From: Phlebiopsis flavidoalba
Lineage: Eukaryota; Basidiomycota; Agaricomycetes; Polyporales; Phanerochaetaceae
Assembly: GCA_035772785.1 (NCBI GenBank)
Contig: JAOCPU010000026.1
Location: 342,298-406,297 of the forward strand
Reading direction: 5' to 3'
DNA: 64,000 nt
Made by a program: the position numbers and the translations under genes. The stretch's first letter is position 1, and the number at the start of each line of letters is the position of its first letter. The notes under the pieces are model-generated. The model made no database searches. It was not told where the DNA came from and saw only the letters and a program-made list of their open reading frames with translations. Below are positions 31,179-41,949 of this stretch, piece after piece.

Positions 31179-32804
31179 TCATCGACTTTTACCAAAACGA
31201 GCATGCGGCAGTGAGTTGACTGTCAGGAAGCCGCATTGTATTCCGAGCGTTGTATCAACCTTCCATATGAACTCCCCAAAAATACGTATAGGTATGGATA
31301 CAGGATTATGCGATAAGATACATAACTCTTCACAATGGACTGTATGAATGCAGGACGGGATCCAAAAATAATGGTGCTGGCGGGGGAAGTATGCAACAGC
31401 GAGTTGTAACATCAAATAGGGGGTGCTTGGTTCTGGCCTAGTCTTCCTTATGATCCCCCCCCGCCAGGTCAGCGCATTGGCCTGCAGATCTCCGTTTGGG
31501 CACACATCGCCCTGCATGCGCGGTGAAGGCATGGCCTGAATTGTTGCGCTCGCCGCACAATGGGATTTTTCGATGAGGGCAGAGGCCTCAGGTGGCGCGA
31601 CGAATAGGGAGCAAGTCGGAAGAGGGGATTTTCCTCAGCCTCGCTCGGGACTCCTCACGCCGGGACCCATGCGTTTAGCATCGCCACCAGGCCACCTGTG
31701 GTTCTTACGCTTCCCTAGGACAGGAGATGCGTCGTGTAGATGTCTTCCCGAAGATAAGATCCCCTCGAGGGACTTCTTGACCTCGAGGCCTGCCAAGGGT
31801 GAGTGAACGGACCATTTCGAAGGCCAAGAAGCCGACGATATCAACAGTGTCGTCGTTGGCCTTGAGAATCCAGGGCCGTTGGGAGGTTGAGGAACTCCCT
31901 GAAACGTTTCGCTAATACAGAATGTGAGTGGCTTATGGCTTTGAGACGCGTTGGGCTACATACCCTTTCGGTATGTGAAGGATGCCTGTCGACAGTCGGA
32001 GTAGTGCTGATACTCTTCTCTTGTCATTTGACGCGTAGCATCATCAGCTTCCTAGTTGCAAGTTCAATACGAGAGAACGATGAGGCAGTGCGGAGAGAGT
32101 CTTGCCTTCAGTCGCTGGATTGAGGCCTCATGGGCTTCAATATCATCTTCGTCTTCCTCGTCGTCCGTGGGGTAGAACGTCCCGAGAACATGGTCATAAT
32201 CTCCCATGGTAGCTTGATGGTGATCTTCTGCGCCTTGGCCGTCAGTTTATCTGCACGAACGAGTTCAGATCACCATACATGAGTAACGGTCCAAAGCACG
32301 CACCGTCCGCTCCTTCATCGGGCTGTATGTCCACTTCTGCACCGCTCGGCCGTCGACCCGCCAGAGTCCTTTGCGTGCTTTCGCACGTCCTTCCAGGACA
32401 AATAAGTCCGTAACCTTGTTAACCTTCGCTCTGTCCTGGCGAATAGGAATATAAGGTCCTCCGCGGAGAGGTAGCGTGCCCCTCGGCGGGAGGCCAGCAT
32501 TCGAGCCTGCAATATCTGCGCTAATGTTAGTGCTTTACGGCCACCGAGCAACGAGAGACCAGGGTACTCAACCAGTCTCATGCTCAATGATCTGACTTCG
32601 CACGATGTCTTCGACTAGATTCACGGTCTCTGGCATGGGATCTTGGACCTCGCCGAACACGAACATCATCTGCGAGATCTCGGTGAAGTACTTGTACTCC
32701 CTGCCCCCCGCGTTCTCGAGTTTCCGCGGCGGCGCGGCCATGGTGGGTGCAGGCTCAGGTGGAGGCGCATCCTCCGCCTTGAGAGTGACACGGCTCTGCT
32801 GCAT
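31179..32804 (-). CDS. SPT3: Spt3, SAGA coactivator subunit with histone folds
   Basis: Spt3 is a SAGA subunit that contacts TBP at promoters. The start MQQSRVTLKAEDAPPPEPAP is followed by REYKYFTEISQMMFVFGEVQ, PMPETVNLVEDIVRSQIIEH, an intron of about 60 nt, LQARMLASRRGARYLSAEDL, RLRTYLSWKDVRKHAKDSGG and DIQPDEG. This is the first histone fold, almost complete. The linker contains an acidic run (DEDEDD) and PTDDE. The second histone fold is visible as LKANDDTVDIVGFLAFEMV and GLEVKKSLEG near 31790-31890. After a frame change come SLFVAPPEA, IQAMPSPRMQGDV and ALTWRGG, the conserved C-terminal end of basidiomycete Spt3. Coding probably ends soon after WRGG. 31179 is simply the next stop in that frame, and a G-homopolymer there makes the true stop uncertain. 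Confidence 0.92.
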
Positions 32805-33342
32805 TTGTTTCGGTCGGATACACCGAATCCGTTGTAGTGGTAAACGAAAGTAAGGAACGGGTAAGGGGCCAGTAACGCTCGCTACTGATCATGTCACATG
32901 AGTGCTTACTGTCTGTGACAAGCGCGTGCTTATGAAGCTTATTTCTGTGACAATGTAAGTAGTAACTGTCACCCATTCCCTTGACTCAAGTTCCCACAGT
33001 CATTAGCACGCGCGATAATAAAGCGCCATGAATAACGGGTAGTACATGTTACAAGAATGAGGAGTCGAGGCCACTATATAGTACAAAGATCAGAGAGTAT
33101 AGAGCAGATTTCCGATATATTTCATAGACGGAACCGTAAGAGCCACCGAGGAACTCGTGATACCCAGCCAGTACGTTGCCTCTTCACACCGGTGCGGGAT
33201 GACCAACGAGGCTTGCTGAGTGCATCCGGCACAAGTCTGAAGAAAGAAACGCTGTGCCTTAGAGGGTATGAATGCTCCTCGGCTGCCTGAAAGTGCATAT
33301 TTGCATCAGCGTCTGACATACCAAATAAACAGTACATACGGG
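32805..33342. other. Intergenic region between SPT3 and RNase III
   Basis: This is the SPT3 5' flank and RNase III 3' flank. It is AT-richer than the genes, with no gene and no clear TATA box. Confidence 0.7.
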
Positions 33343-34667
33343 CTACTCACGGTGAACGTCCACACCCATCATCTGGAGGCCTTCCTTTGCGGCCTCGTCA
33401 TTTCTTCGCAGCCTTCTTGGTGTTGCCGCGTCCGCGGACCCCCAGCACTTTTCGTCGACCATGGCGCGAAGGACAATCCACACGGGGCGTCGTCTTAGTG
33501 CCCTCGCCCGCGCTATCGGTGTAGACCCACTCGACGACCATGTTCCTCTGCTGCAGGTATTGATTGAAGAGTGAGAGGTGGCCAATGCTGGGTGTCAGCC
33601 GCGACGGTGCCGAGGGGGAGTGGTTTGCGGGGACGCGGAGGGAGGGGCTCAGGGTCGGGAGAGAGCCCGTGCTCGATGCGCACGACGCGATAGGCCTCGA
33701 CGATGTAGGGGCGAAGAAGGGGTTGCAGCCATTCTTTCACAACCTCGAGACCTTGGTCCATGAACAGCCCACCTACGTATGCCTACATAGTCCTCGTTGG
33801 TCAGCCCGCGTCCTGTTCCGATGGGTTCGCGAAATCTTATACCTCGAAGACATCGGCTGAGATGGTTAGTTAGCATCTTGTTTCTGGAGCTAATCATTCA
33901 GAATTGGACATACCCTGGATGTTAGGGGACGCTCGGAGGGCAATCTCCTGGGCAGGGTGGCTCCGAATGCGGTCATTGAGCTTATACATCCGGGTACTAA
34001 GCAGAAAGAGGGTGTGAGAACGCGTCCATGTGGCGAGATACCAAGGGACCAACATAGTCGCCAGCGTGTAGTTGCCGGACGACACACGAGGGACCCGGAT
34101 TTTCTGCGAGAACGCTGTCAATAGAGTTTTGCAGTGGTGCGGACCAGAAAGACTAACGGTGGAAAGGTCCAACGCGCAGGCCAGGGTAGACCTCCTGCAG
34201 ATGAGAGGTTACGATCATGTTGAGAACAGAGAGTCGCCGAGATGCTCCAGCCTGTGCCGGCGTTGTCAGATATGTGATGAAGTGCAGATGGGGGGACGCA
34301 AACGCTTCGTTGTCGGGACTGGGGGATCGTCGGGTGGGTCTTCGAAGATTGCGGTAGGGCGTGCATGGACGCTTCGGTGTGTGAACACCTGCTTGCGCAG
34401 CTCGCTAGAGAGAATCAGGGAGTTCAGCAGAGAGGTGAGGGGGCAGGGCTTCCGGTTCGAGATTGAGCCTATTGTGGCGAGTATATTAGCCGTATTTAGA
34501 AGGGTTCAATCGACCTTTGAATCATACGTACGTGAGGAACAGTTCTACGTCTGTGGCTGCAGGTATTTAGGTGAGTCAATAGCAGCAAGCCAACGAAAGG
34601 CCACACACCTTCCGACCACAGAGGAGGCAGCCGCGCCGGGCAGATGTATGGTCATGGTGGTGGACAT
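33343..34667 (-). CDS. Ribonuclease III with C-terminal dsRNA-binding domain
   Basis: This is a double-strand-specific endoribonuclease of the simple (Rnt1-like) type, one catalytic domain plus one dsRBD. Dicer-type helicase and PAZ parts are absent. The start MSTTMTIHLPG opens exon 1. After an intron come SELRKQVFTHRSVHARPTAI, FEDPPDD and DNEAFA, then across an intron LEHLGDS, the conserved NERLEFLGDS catalytic box in altered form. TSHLQEVYPGLRVG, NYTLATM and YKLNDRIRSHPAQEIALRAS follow. DVFE, an intron of about 60 nt (33802-33862), then AYVGGLFMDQGLEVVKEWLQ is the second catalytic acidic motif. The dsRBD reads FNQYLQQRNMVVEWVYTDSA, TPVWIVRAMVDEKCWGSG and ARNEAAKEGLQMMGVDV, with TAG at 33343-33345. 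A mitochondrial ribosomal protein mL44 assignment is less likely because both acidic catalytic boxes are recognisable. Confidence 0.87.
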
Positions 34668-35091
34668 GTTGCGGGTAGCAAGCGCAGGACTGTGAGATGT
34701 CAGCGAGCACGGGATAGTGGTCGCCCGTAAAGAGGGGAAAGGAACAGACGGAGCTTTTATAGAAAGGCATGGTCGAAGATGAAGCTGAGCTTGGTAACTT
34801 GAAGGAGCTCCGAGATGTGCAGCGTTTTTGCCGCGAATGATGAGGACGCCGCAGGCCCTGGCCCGGCAGCGAATAGGCCACATCAACGGCGACCGCAGTC
34901 TCTCATAAGCAGTGAGCCTCAGAACCACCATGCCTCGGCGACCCGAATCTTGCAGACGATTGGCAGGTAAGAACGTCAGCCTGCGCTGAACAGGAAACGA
35001 GTGCATTCTAATGTGCATCCGCCGTCTGTCGACGAGGGCAATCCAGTCGAGTACCCAGGGCGCATCTCGTAGGATAAGAGTATGGAAGACC
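34668..35091. other. Intergenic region between RNase III and PAPS reductase
   Basis: This is the 5' flank of the RNase III gene. An open minus-strand frame runs through it from 35114 but carries no motif. I see nothing else. Confidence 0.6.
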
Positions 35092-36221
35092 CTAGTCCTG
35101 GGAGTGCCGAACAATAGCTAGTATTACATCTACATACGATAGCGCGACCCGGAACGAACAGTGAGAACATGCATACAAGTACATCGGCCCCCGCCTCATG
35201 GCGGACGCTTCTACCGCTGGCGCGGCTTCAGCAGCAGCCCTGCGCTTGTTCTTGCTGCTGAACGGAGAAACAGCATGGATGAGATAAGGCGGGTGCCCGC
35301 AGCAGATAGGAGAGCTAAACACACCTTACTTTTGAACAGAGGCCTTCATCTTGAAGTAGTCCACGTGTCAAGACCACACTACTGTCTTCGATCCTTCTTG
35401 TGGCATGCCCCGTGTCCCAGCGCGTCCCGCGCGCCAACTTTCGCCGGCAATCTCACCGTCGCTCATTCCCCACTCTTGACGGTAGCTGTGACAGTCACCG
35501 ACGCTGCGGTAGCCCTGGTCGAGCAACACTTGTTGCGGGGGACCTTGTTCTCCGAGACATACCCACTCGACGAGATAGAAGTTCCACGAGAAAAGCGGGT
35601 TGAGCTTGAGTAGCCCCGTGCTGTCGACCTCGAGGGGCTGGAGGTTCGCCCGGTCCGCGCCCTGCGACGCTCGCCGGCCAGTGATGACAGCCTTTACGCC
35701 GAGATCCTCGTAACGCGCGGCGTGCAGGCTCAACCTACGCAGGAAGTTTAGCATACACGCTGCTGACGAAGAAGATCTTACATACCTTGACCGCAAAGTC
35801 ATACATTCGCTCCTCATCCCGCTCCCACAACTTCTCTCCATACTTGGTCTCAAATTCCTTCACGGAGTCGCACCCCTCGGGCTTGTAGACCGTGACGGGA
35901 ACATTGTATTTCTGCTTGACCTCCTCCACGAGCTCGTATGTTTCGGGGAAAAATGGTACAGGGTGTCGACGAAGATCAGTGGTGGTGGGTTGGAGGTGAT
36001 CTTCGAGAGCATATCGATGGCAACGAGGCACACCCCGGCAACAGCCAATACGCCGTGGTCTGGAAGAGGCCAGGGATGTGCTCGACGGCCCACCGCAGGA
36101 TGTTCCCTCCGGTAACGAGAGGACGGAGATTATTCATTGATGCGCTCTTGAGCTCCTCCTGCGCCAGAGGCAGCTTCAGGGGCTTGTCGAAGGTCGGTTC
36201 GTTTGACTGGGCGACGGCCAT
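35092..36221 (-). CDS. MET16: Phosphoadenylyl-sulfate (PAPS) reductase
   Basis: This enzyme reduces PAPS to sulfite with thioredoxin in sulfate assimilation (yeast Met16). The start MAVAQSNEPTFDKPLKLPLA is followed by NILRWAVEHIPGLFQTTA, LVAIDMLSKITSNPPPLIFV, DTLYHFPETYELVEEVKQKY and NVPVTVYKPEGCDSVKEFET with KYGEKLWERDEERYDFAVKV. After an intron come YEDLGVKAVITGRRASQGAD, LQPLEVDSTGLLKLNPLFSW and LLDQGYRSVGDCHS. The catalytic ECGLH motif is recoverable but disrupted, CGL followed out of frame by HVDYFKMKASVQK. A last intron leads to a Lys/Ala-rich tail (KNKRRAAAEAAPAVEASA). The real stop is probably just after that tail, and TAG at 35092 is the next in frame. Length of about 290 residues fits the family. 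Confidence 0.94.
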
Positions 36222-39049
36222 TGCGGTAGGTATTGGTGTTTGTCGAGATTAGGGTGTGGGTGTTGGTGGTATTTTCAGAAGGGGATCATCCGCAGATATA
36301 AAGTCGGGACGGGGGGCAAATCCTCCCGCTTAGAGTGGACGCTTCACAAAACCATGCTGACACCATACTCGCCTACCATCGCCTGCCTGAAATCAGCCCA
36401 CCATTTTGCACCCTCCAGCCCAATCGAAATTGCGAGGTTGCATGTGAGATATCGCGGAGCGTGATGAACTGGCAAAACTATCTGGAATTCAGTCGGGGGG
36501 GATGATGGGCAAGGAGTAAAGAGCGGTTCCCGCCCACGTTTGCTTTGGGCGAAAATCCCGATAGGCTGCAGGTCAGCAGCGCACAATCTGGAATTGCTGT
36601 AGTGCCCGCAGGATAGTTTAGAATCTTTATGGAATTGTCTGCATCACGAGCGCGGTTCACAAACAATGTAACAAGTAAACCGCACAGCTCTTATTCGCGG
36701 ATTTGTGTATATTCAAGAAGAGATGATTGTTAAGCCCTCCAACCTGATTTGTTTTGCTAAGGATTCACTCGCAGTGCATACTCACTTGCCACGGCTCGAC
36801 AACCAAGACCTTCGAATACCATACCTGTCGTGAGATACAGTATAAGTAGAAATTTCTCGAGCAAGACCAGTTGAGAAGAATGCTCCGACTTGCAAATTAC
36901 ACCCTTCATCCAGCCAATATGTCGACGGACAGTTTCCAGCGGTTACTGTTTACACAGAAACACTGCATGAACGTCCAGACGGCTGTCTGGTATGTTTGCT
37001 TAGTCTCGTCCCTGGCACTTGGACAAGACGAGGAAAGTTGAAAACTCACCTTTGACGCCTACACGACTTCAAGCCCTGGCATCTCGAGTTGATTTTTGAC
37101 CTGCAATGTAGAGAGGAATAATGATGGTTACACGGAGAGTCTCGCGTGACAAGGTCTCAAGCCCTGTGAACCTCAGTGACCGTGACGTGTCAACGTCGGT
37201 CATCGGGGGATTGCCTTTGAGCGGAGTCTAAACTCGGGTTCAGCAGCTGCGATACTGACCTTTCCCGCACGGTACCGCACACCGTGAACCGTGGTGTCGT
37301 ATTTCTATTTTCCTCGATTGACCCCGTGCCTCCCAGGTAGACTTGACGCTATGTCTCATATATACCCCCACATTGCGTTTACGGATAGATTTTCGCTACT
37401 GGCGCTCTGGTTCGCCATCACGGCTCGCAGACATGGCCTTGACAAACGATTTTCGCAGTCGGACGGCCTCAGCTAGCGACTTCATCATGGCCTCGATAAA
37501 GCACATGACATTTCAAGTCGATTCATGCGAATACACCGCTATTCTATTCAGGGGCAGAGAAGGACGGGAAGGTGTACTTACATCTGCATCGCGTCAGCTC
37601 CAGTCACGCTCCATGCGACGACTACTCTAGAGCAGAAACCAACCCGTGAGGTGGTGATTTACAAGGATAATTCATCGTAGGCTAACTCTGTCTACGAGCT
37701 CCCAGCAATAACATATCGATGCCGTTTGTGATTTTTTTTTTTTTTTGTTTTTGTGTCAACGCTGCGATAGTCACTTAGAACTAGAAACTTGGATCAAAAA
37801 GACAACCTTGCAAGACGTGTTAATACTATATGTATGCTATCATCAACGCGTCCGAGGGTTTGGATCACAGTATCTGAATTCTTTCCGGACTAACATCTAA
37901 AAAATTTTTTTTGGGAACCTACTCACAAAGGCTACCAACTTAAAGTGTTCTTATTCATACCGCAGTATTTAAAAACTGTCTTTTCCAGTTTTCTTTCCAA
38001 TACTCATCAACTACCACCTGTCACCCAAACTTCAACACATCGTTGTTGATCCGCTTTCAGAATGCCTGACCACCGTTTATACGGCTACGTACTCTAAAAT
38101 GGTGCGGTGTATAAGTCTAGCTTAAGGTATGTTTCTATGTTTTGAAGTTGGCGTTTGACTCACGTTCGTCTTTCCCAAGTCTTGCCGATCACAAGCACGG
38201 TTTTAAATTTCTTTCCGTAAGTATGAGTCTAAGAAGACATCTATTATCATCCTACCATACTCCGAGTCAACGAATATGCGTGTCTATTCGGATCTACGGA
38301 CGGTGCCCCCCCCCCCCCAGGAATTCGAACTTTAACCAAACAGGGGCAAATACTAAGCATCCAATGCCAACCACACCGCACACCTGGACTGCCGCAACCA
38401 ATCCGCCTCGCACGAGACGTCGATCGCTTACCTGACACAGCGATGACACGACACCATCTACCTGATCCTCCACACATATATTGTGTCAAGACCCTCCAGC
38501 GAATTCTGTAAGATGAGTGGAGCCGATGCACCCATGTAGGTAGGTATTGTATGCTACACGGATCGCACTGCACTGAGTACAACATCCGGTCGGTCGTGGA
38601 GATGTCGTCGCAACCTAATCAACTCGGTTATCATAGCCCCATAATAACCCTGATTTGAACATTCAGCACGACTTCAAGCGCGCGAGGCCAGAGAGTCTGG
38701 CGGATGATTTTCTGAGTCTCCGAGACAGCATTATCGTCATAAAGCTAACGCGATGCGTGACACGTACTACCTCCGTCCTCCTGGTATTAAGTTGCTTGAG
38801 CGAGTACAGCGCATGTGGATCAATTTCGGATTGTACCGAGAGATCAAAGGTTTTCCTATTCGACACGAGTAATCAACAGCTATGCCATGAAGCTCCACCC
38901 TTACTATGCTGATGAGGCGTAAATAGAATACAACCGAGCACGAACGCTCGGAGAGTATTCAAGAGCAAGTTCCAAAGCCAGCCTTTTGAGCGGCCCACCG
39001 CATGTCATCGCCTTGGTGTGTGTAGTGATAGTTCAGCTTTGAACGAATT
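36222..39049. other. Gene-poor 2.8-kb stretch with homopolymer tracts
   Basis: No gene could be supported on either strand. Open frames are short and change composition randomly. A 15-T tract lies at 37732-37746 and a 13-C tract at 38306-38318. AT-rich segments such as 37900-37990 suggest non-coding or degenerate sequence. I found no terminal repeats, target-site duplications or transposase/reverse-transcriptase motifs. The left end holds the PAPS reductase promoter. Confidence 0.6.
38306..38318. repeat. 13-C homopolymer
   Basis: Thirteen consecutive C within the gene-poor region. Length is likely inexact given the error pattern of the window. Confidence 0.9.
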
Positions 39050-39723
39050 ACATGGATATACTTCCGAGGAGCATGGAGCAGTTAAATACTTTTGAGCGAT
39101 GTGTATTGCGACGATGCCTACTGGGACTTTTCGTGACGGTTTATCTCTCCAACTTCCGATCCTATCCCACAGATGGGGCTCCCCAAACGAACGTCCTCGT
39201 GTCTGGATCGAGGGAACGGGGAAACCGGTCATACACAAGCGAGGCGAGCACGCCTCTTGGGGGAGACGTAGCGGATAGCGAGGGTTTCGTAGGAGCGATG
39301 GTCAGTAGCCTTAGGTGAGACTGGTATAGGAGTAGTACACCAGTTCCAGGAGCGGCCGTTGTGTGCTCTCGACGATCTTCTGTTCCGCCTCGCCGACGTG
39401 CGTCCGCCCTGCCACCACGGCCGTACCCGAGCGTGCGAAGGGCGCGTGCCTCCTCGTCAACGTCCGTGAAGTCATCTTGCTTGACAGCACCGATTGAGTA
39501 TGCCCATTACGCCAGCAGCCGAAGCCTCCCAGTATTATGCCTGTGAGCCCGCGTTCCGCAAGAAAAAAGGGCTGCCGGGGCCCGTTTTAAGCCCCTCCGA
39601 CATTTGCTGCGCTCGTGTCAGCGTTTGTACTCGGCTCCTGCGCTGATATTGATGCTGCTCACGTTGGGACTTGGGGTCTGTAGGAGCTGTTGACGGTCTT
39701 CCGTCGATATATGGGTCTGACAT
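39050..39723 (-). CDS. COA3: Cytochrome c oxidase assembly factor 3 (COA3), mitochondrial inner membrane
   Basis: COA3 is a small inner-membrane protein that stabilises newly made Cox1 and couples its translation to COX assembly. The start at 39723 reads MSDPYIDGRPSTAPTDPKSQ, followed by LTRAQQMSEGLKTG and SPFFLRNAGLTGIILGGFG, which enters the single membrane helix. One or two bases later the frame resumes as WAYSIGAVKQDDFTDVDEEA with RAL (about 39432-39510), the COA3 hallmark directly after its helix. A C-terminal tail with RGVLASLVYDRFPRSLDPDT and FVWGAPSVG (39155-39265) is plausible for Agaricomycete members. That tail and the end position are my inference. Indels split the gene so that no single frame shows the hallmark together with the N-terminus, so automated prediction would probably miss it. 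Confidence 0.75.
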
Positions 39724-40230
39724 GATGGGCGTAGAGATGGTGGTCGCGGAACAAGTTGTGATTGCGGGCCGATTCGTATCACGGAACGTCATGCGCTCAC
39801 GACGGCATTTATAATTACGTTTCAATGTGCTCTCGCTCAATTTCACCGGACTGGTGATGCAAAAAAGATAATACTTTACTCTAAGTTAGATTAAGTCAGG
39901 GGCATTGCACCTCACTCAGACGGACTACAGTCCTCTACAGCGTAAGGCATGCTTTTGTAGCTACTAACTAGCGCTTAACACACACCCCCCCCCCCGAAGC
40001 GTTTCTCGTTCGACTAGCACTCTGCGCAAGTCCCGTTGTACATACTTTTGTACGTTCCACACATATGCGAGGGAAAGCAAAGTATCCATGCGTGGCGACG
40101 TTTGAAGATGCATGAGTGTATTGGTCGCAGCTGTGGCGAGTTGTATTCCGCCTCTAAGATAGATGTATTTACTCCTTCTTCTGGGCCCTGCGAGTGAGAC
40201 AGAAGGATAGTGATGATGATGTTCAAAATT
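39724..40230. other. Intergenic region with an 11-C tract
   Basis: This is the COA3 5' flank. It contains 11 C at 39985-39995. A 70-codon minus-strand frame (40014-40226) has no recognisable motif. Confidence 0.6.
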
Positions 40231-41188
40231 TTAATAGCGCAGTAACAAAAACACCGTGATCAAGGCGTAAGTACCGTAGAGGACACCACCCGATGCCGAC
40301 GGTGTGAAAAGACGTAGTAAGAGTCTAGAGAAGGGCGGGTTAGGAGAAGACTTTTGCGGTCCCGTTTTGCTATTACGCACAGACGTAGAGGTGCGAGCGG
40401 GGAAGACGAGGTGCGCGGGGACCTGAGGTCTATTCGTGTGAGTCAGTTCGCTGCCTTTCACCTCGAGACAACTCGTCCGCCGTACCTGCAACCATCCGTT
40501 GCATCTCGTACACGCGGTTAGCTCTAGGAAACCGTAGTTTTCAGCACATGGTTTTCTCTTTAGATATATCCCATTTTACACACTGTTGACGAGACCACGA
40601 GATCATCTTGAAGTTTTGGAGGATGTAGTGGGCGACGACGGGCACGAAGCGAATGGGGGATAAAGGAGAGTTGGTTGGGCGGCAGCCTGCCAAGCGCTTC
40701 AAGCCGTCCCTTTCCGAGGCGCCGGCTCGCCTTGCGCTCGAACGGTCATCTCGACTTGCGCGACAATGGCCAACCGAGCGTGTCCGAGTACTGCGTATGT
40801 CTTCACGAAATATTCTATGATACCTCCTGCTATGAATCGGCCTGTTCATTTGCGATACGTCAGGGACTCAGCATATTTCGACCCGTCATCTACGGGGAAT
40901 ACGGCGGTAATGTTCTGACTGAACAGGAGCGCGAACTGCTACATCAGGGGGGGTCGGGGGGTGCACAGGGACCACACACATCGTTGTGACCTGTCGCAGT
41001 TTCGCAAGCGCTGCATCTGTGCAGCGCTCCAGATTCTGAGAACATAGTGGGTGGGAGTGGCAGACGACGCTAAGCTTTTTCATCAAACGCGTGACATTCA
41101 AGTTACACGATACGTACGCGAACCCCACCAGGAGTGAGCCCTCAATGTAGTTTGTCGTGGGATTTATAGCTGACGAAACCCTAGACAT
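40231..41188 (-). CDS. Unidentified small protein, possibly tail-anchored
   Basis: I do not recognise it. The strongest part is the 3' end on the minus strand. A frame with SKTGPQKSSPNPPFSRLLLR leads into a hydrophobic C-terminal helix, GGVLYGTYALITVFLLLRY, directly before the stop at 40231-40233, like a tail anchor. Upstream, TACTRCNGWLQVRR and, earlier, NITAVFPVDDGSKYAESLTY and FIAGGIIEYFVKTYAVLGHA with RLAIVAQVEM read like real protein, the last being a second possible membrane segment. The proposed start MSRVSSAINPTTNYIEGSLL at 41188 is weak. The parts could belong to one gene with frameshifts and introns or to two. Function is unknown. Confidence 0.4.
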
Positions 41189-41552
41189 TGTGACAAGGCA
41201 CCTTTTTGAAGTCTCAGAGACCGCGGTTGCATGTCGCTATAACACGTCGAAAATGCTCTCTCTAATCCCATGTTGACAGATGGGGCGAGTTCGTAAGTAC
41301 AAATTCGAATAAACTTCGTCGCTGATTCAGCGAGGCATGAAAGCTATTACCTTTTACCACCACCTGAACTCCACCCATGGACCTGTCGCGTGGTAGCAAT
41401 GAACCTGAGATATCCTCCTCTCGACGTCGCCGCGAAGATGTGGGTCCACGTTTTTCATGGGGACTTCCTGAGAGGGTGGGGGAGGTATTTAATTGTAATA
41501 TGACGAGATCGTGTGTTCACGAGCGCCATTTCAATCGTTCCTAAACATCCTC

Positions 41553-41792
41553 ATGGCGCATATCCCCAACGCCGCTTGCCCGAAGAATAAGCGCAGACCT
41601 GCATACCAGTTTCACAGTGCAAATCCGGCATCACTGAGGCGTCCAAGGGTGGTGTTCCCGAGTTCACTCAGAAATGCGAGAAGGTATGAAGTCAGAACGC
41701 TGTCTGGAAAGCGCCAAGAAGCAAGTCATCGCCGAGCAGGACAAGTGGGCGCCAGATTCTCATTGACAAGAAAGAACTTGAGCGATTACTAG
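41553..41792 (+). CDS. Possible small gene, unidentified
   Basis: An open frame starts MAHIPNAACPKNKRRPAYQF. In neighbouring frames the same segment reads RCLESAKKQVIAEQDKWAPD and IDKKELERLLEAASEIARL, which look like natural helical protein. This suggests a small frameshifted gene upstream of and convergent with the ATR 3' end. No family is recognised and the end is arbitrary. Confidence 0.25.
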   Translation: MAHIPNAACPKNKRRPAYQFHSANPASLRRPRVVFPSSLRNARRYEVRTLSGKRQEASHRRAGQVGARFSLTRKNLSDY

Positions 41793-41949
41793 AAGCAGCC
41801 TCGGAGATAGCTAGGTTATGGGTCTTTGTAACAATAGTGTATAATATAGCATGGTTTTATATGCTGCACTCGTGCGATGTTAAAATACATGAAATCAGAA
41901 AAATCTAACGATACATAATGCATGAACAGCGAAAATCGGTACACGCTCG

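Noticed and set aside
31440..31470. Separate gene upstream of the ABC ATPase from the 118-codon minus-strand frame ending at 31179
   Set aside because: Its N-terminal part (IQAMPSPRMQGDV, ALTWRGG) is the conserved C-terminus of Spt3, so it belongs to that gene.
36222..39049. Transposon in the gene-poor region
   Set aside because: No terminal repeats, target-site duplication or transposase/reverse-transcriptase motifs were found by eye.
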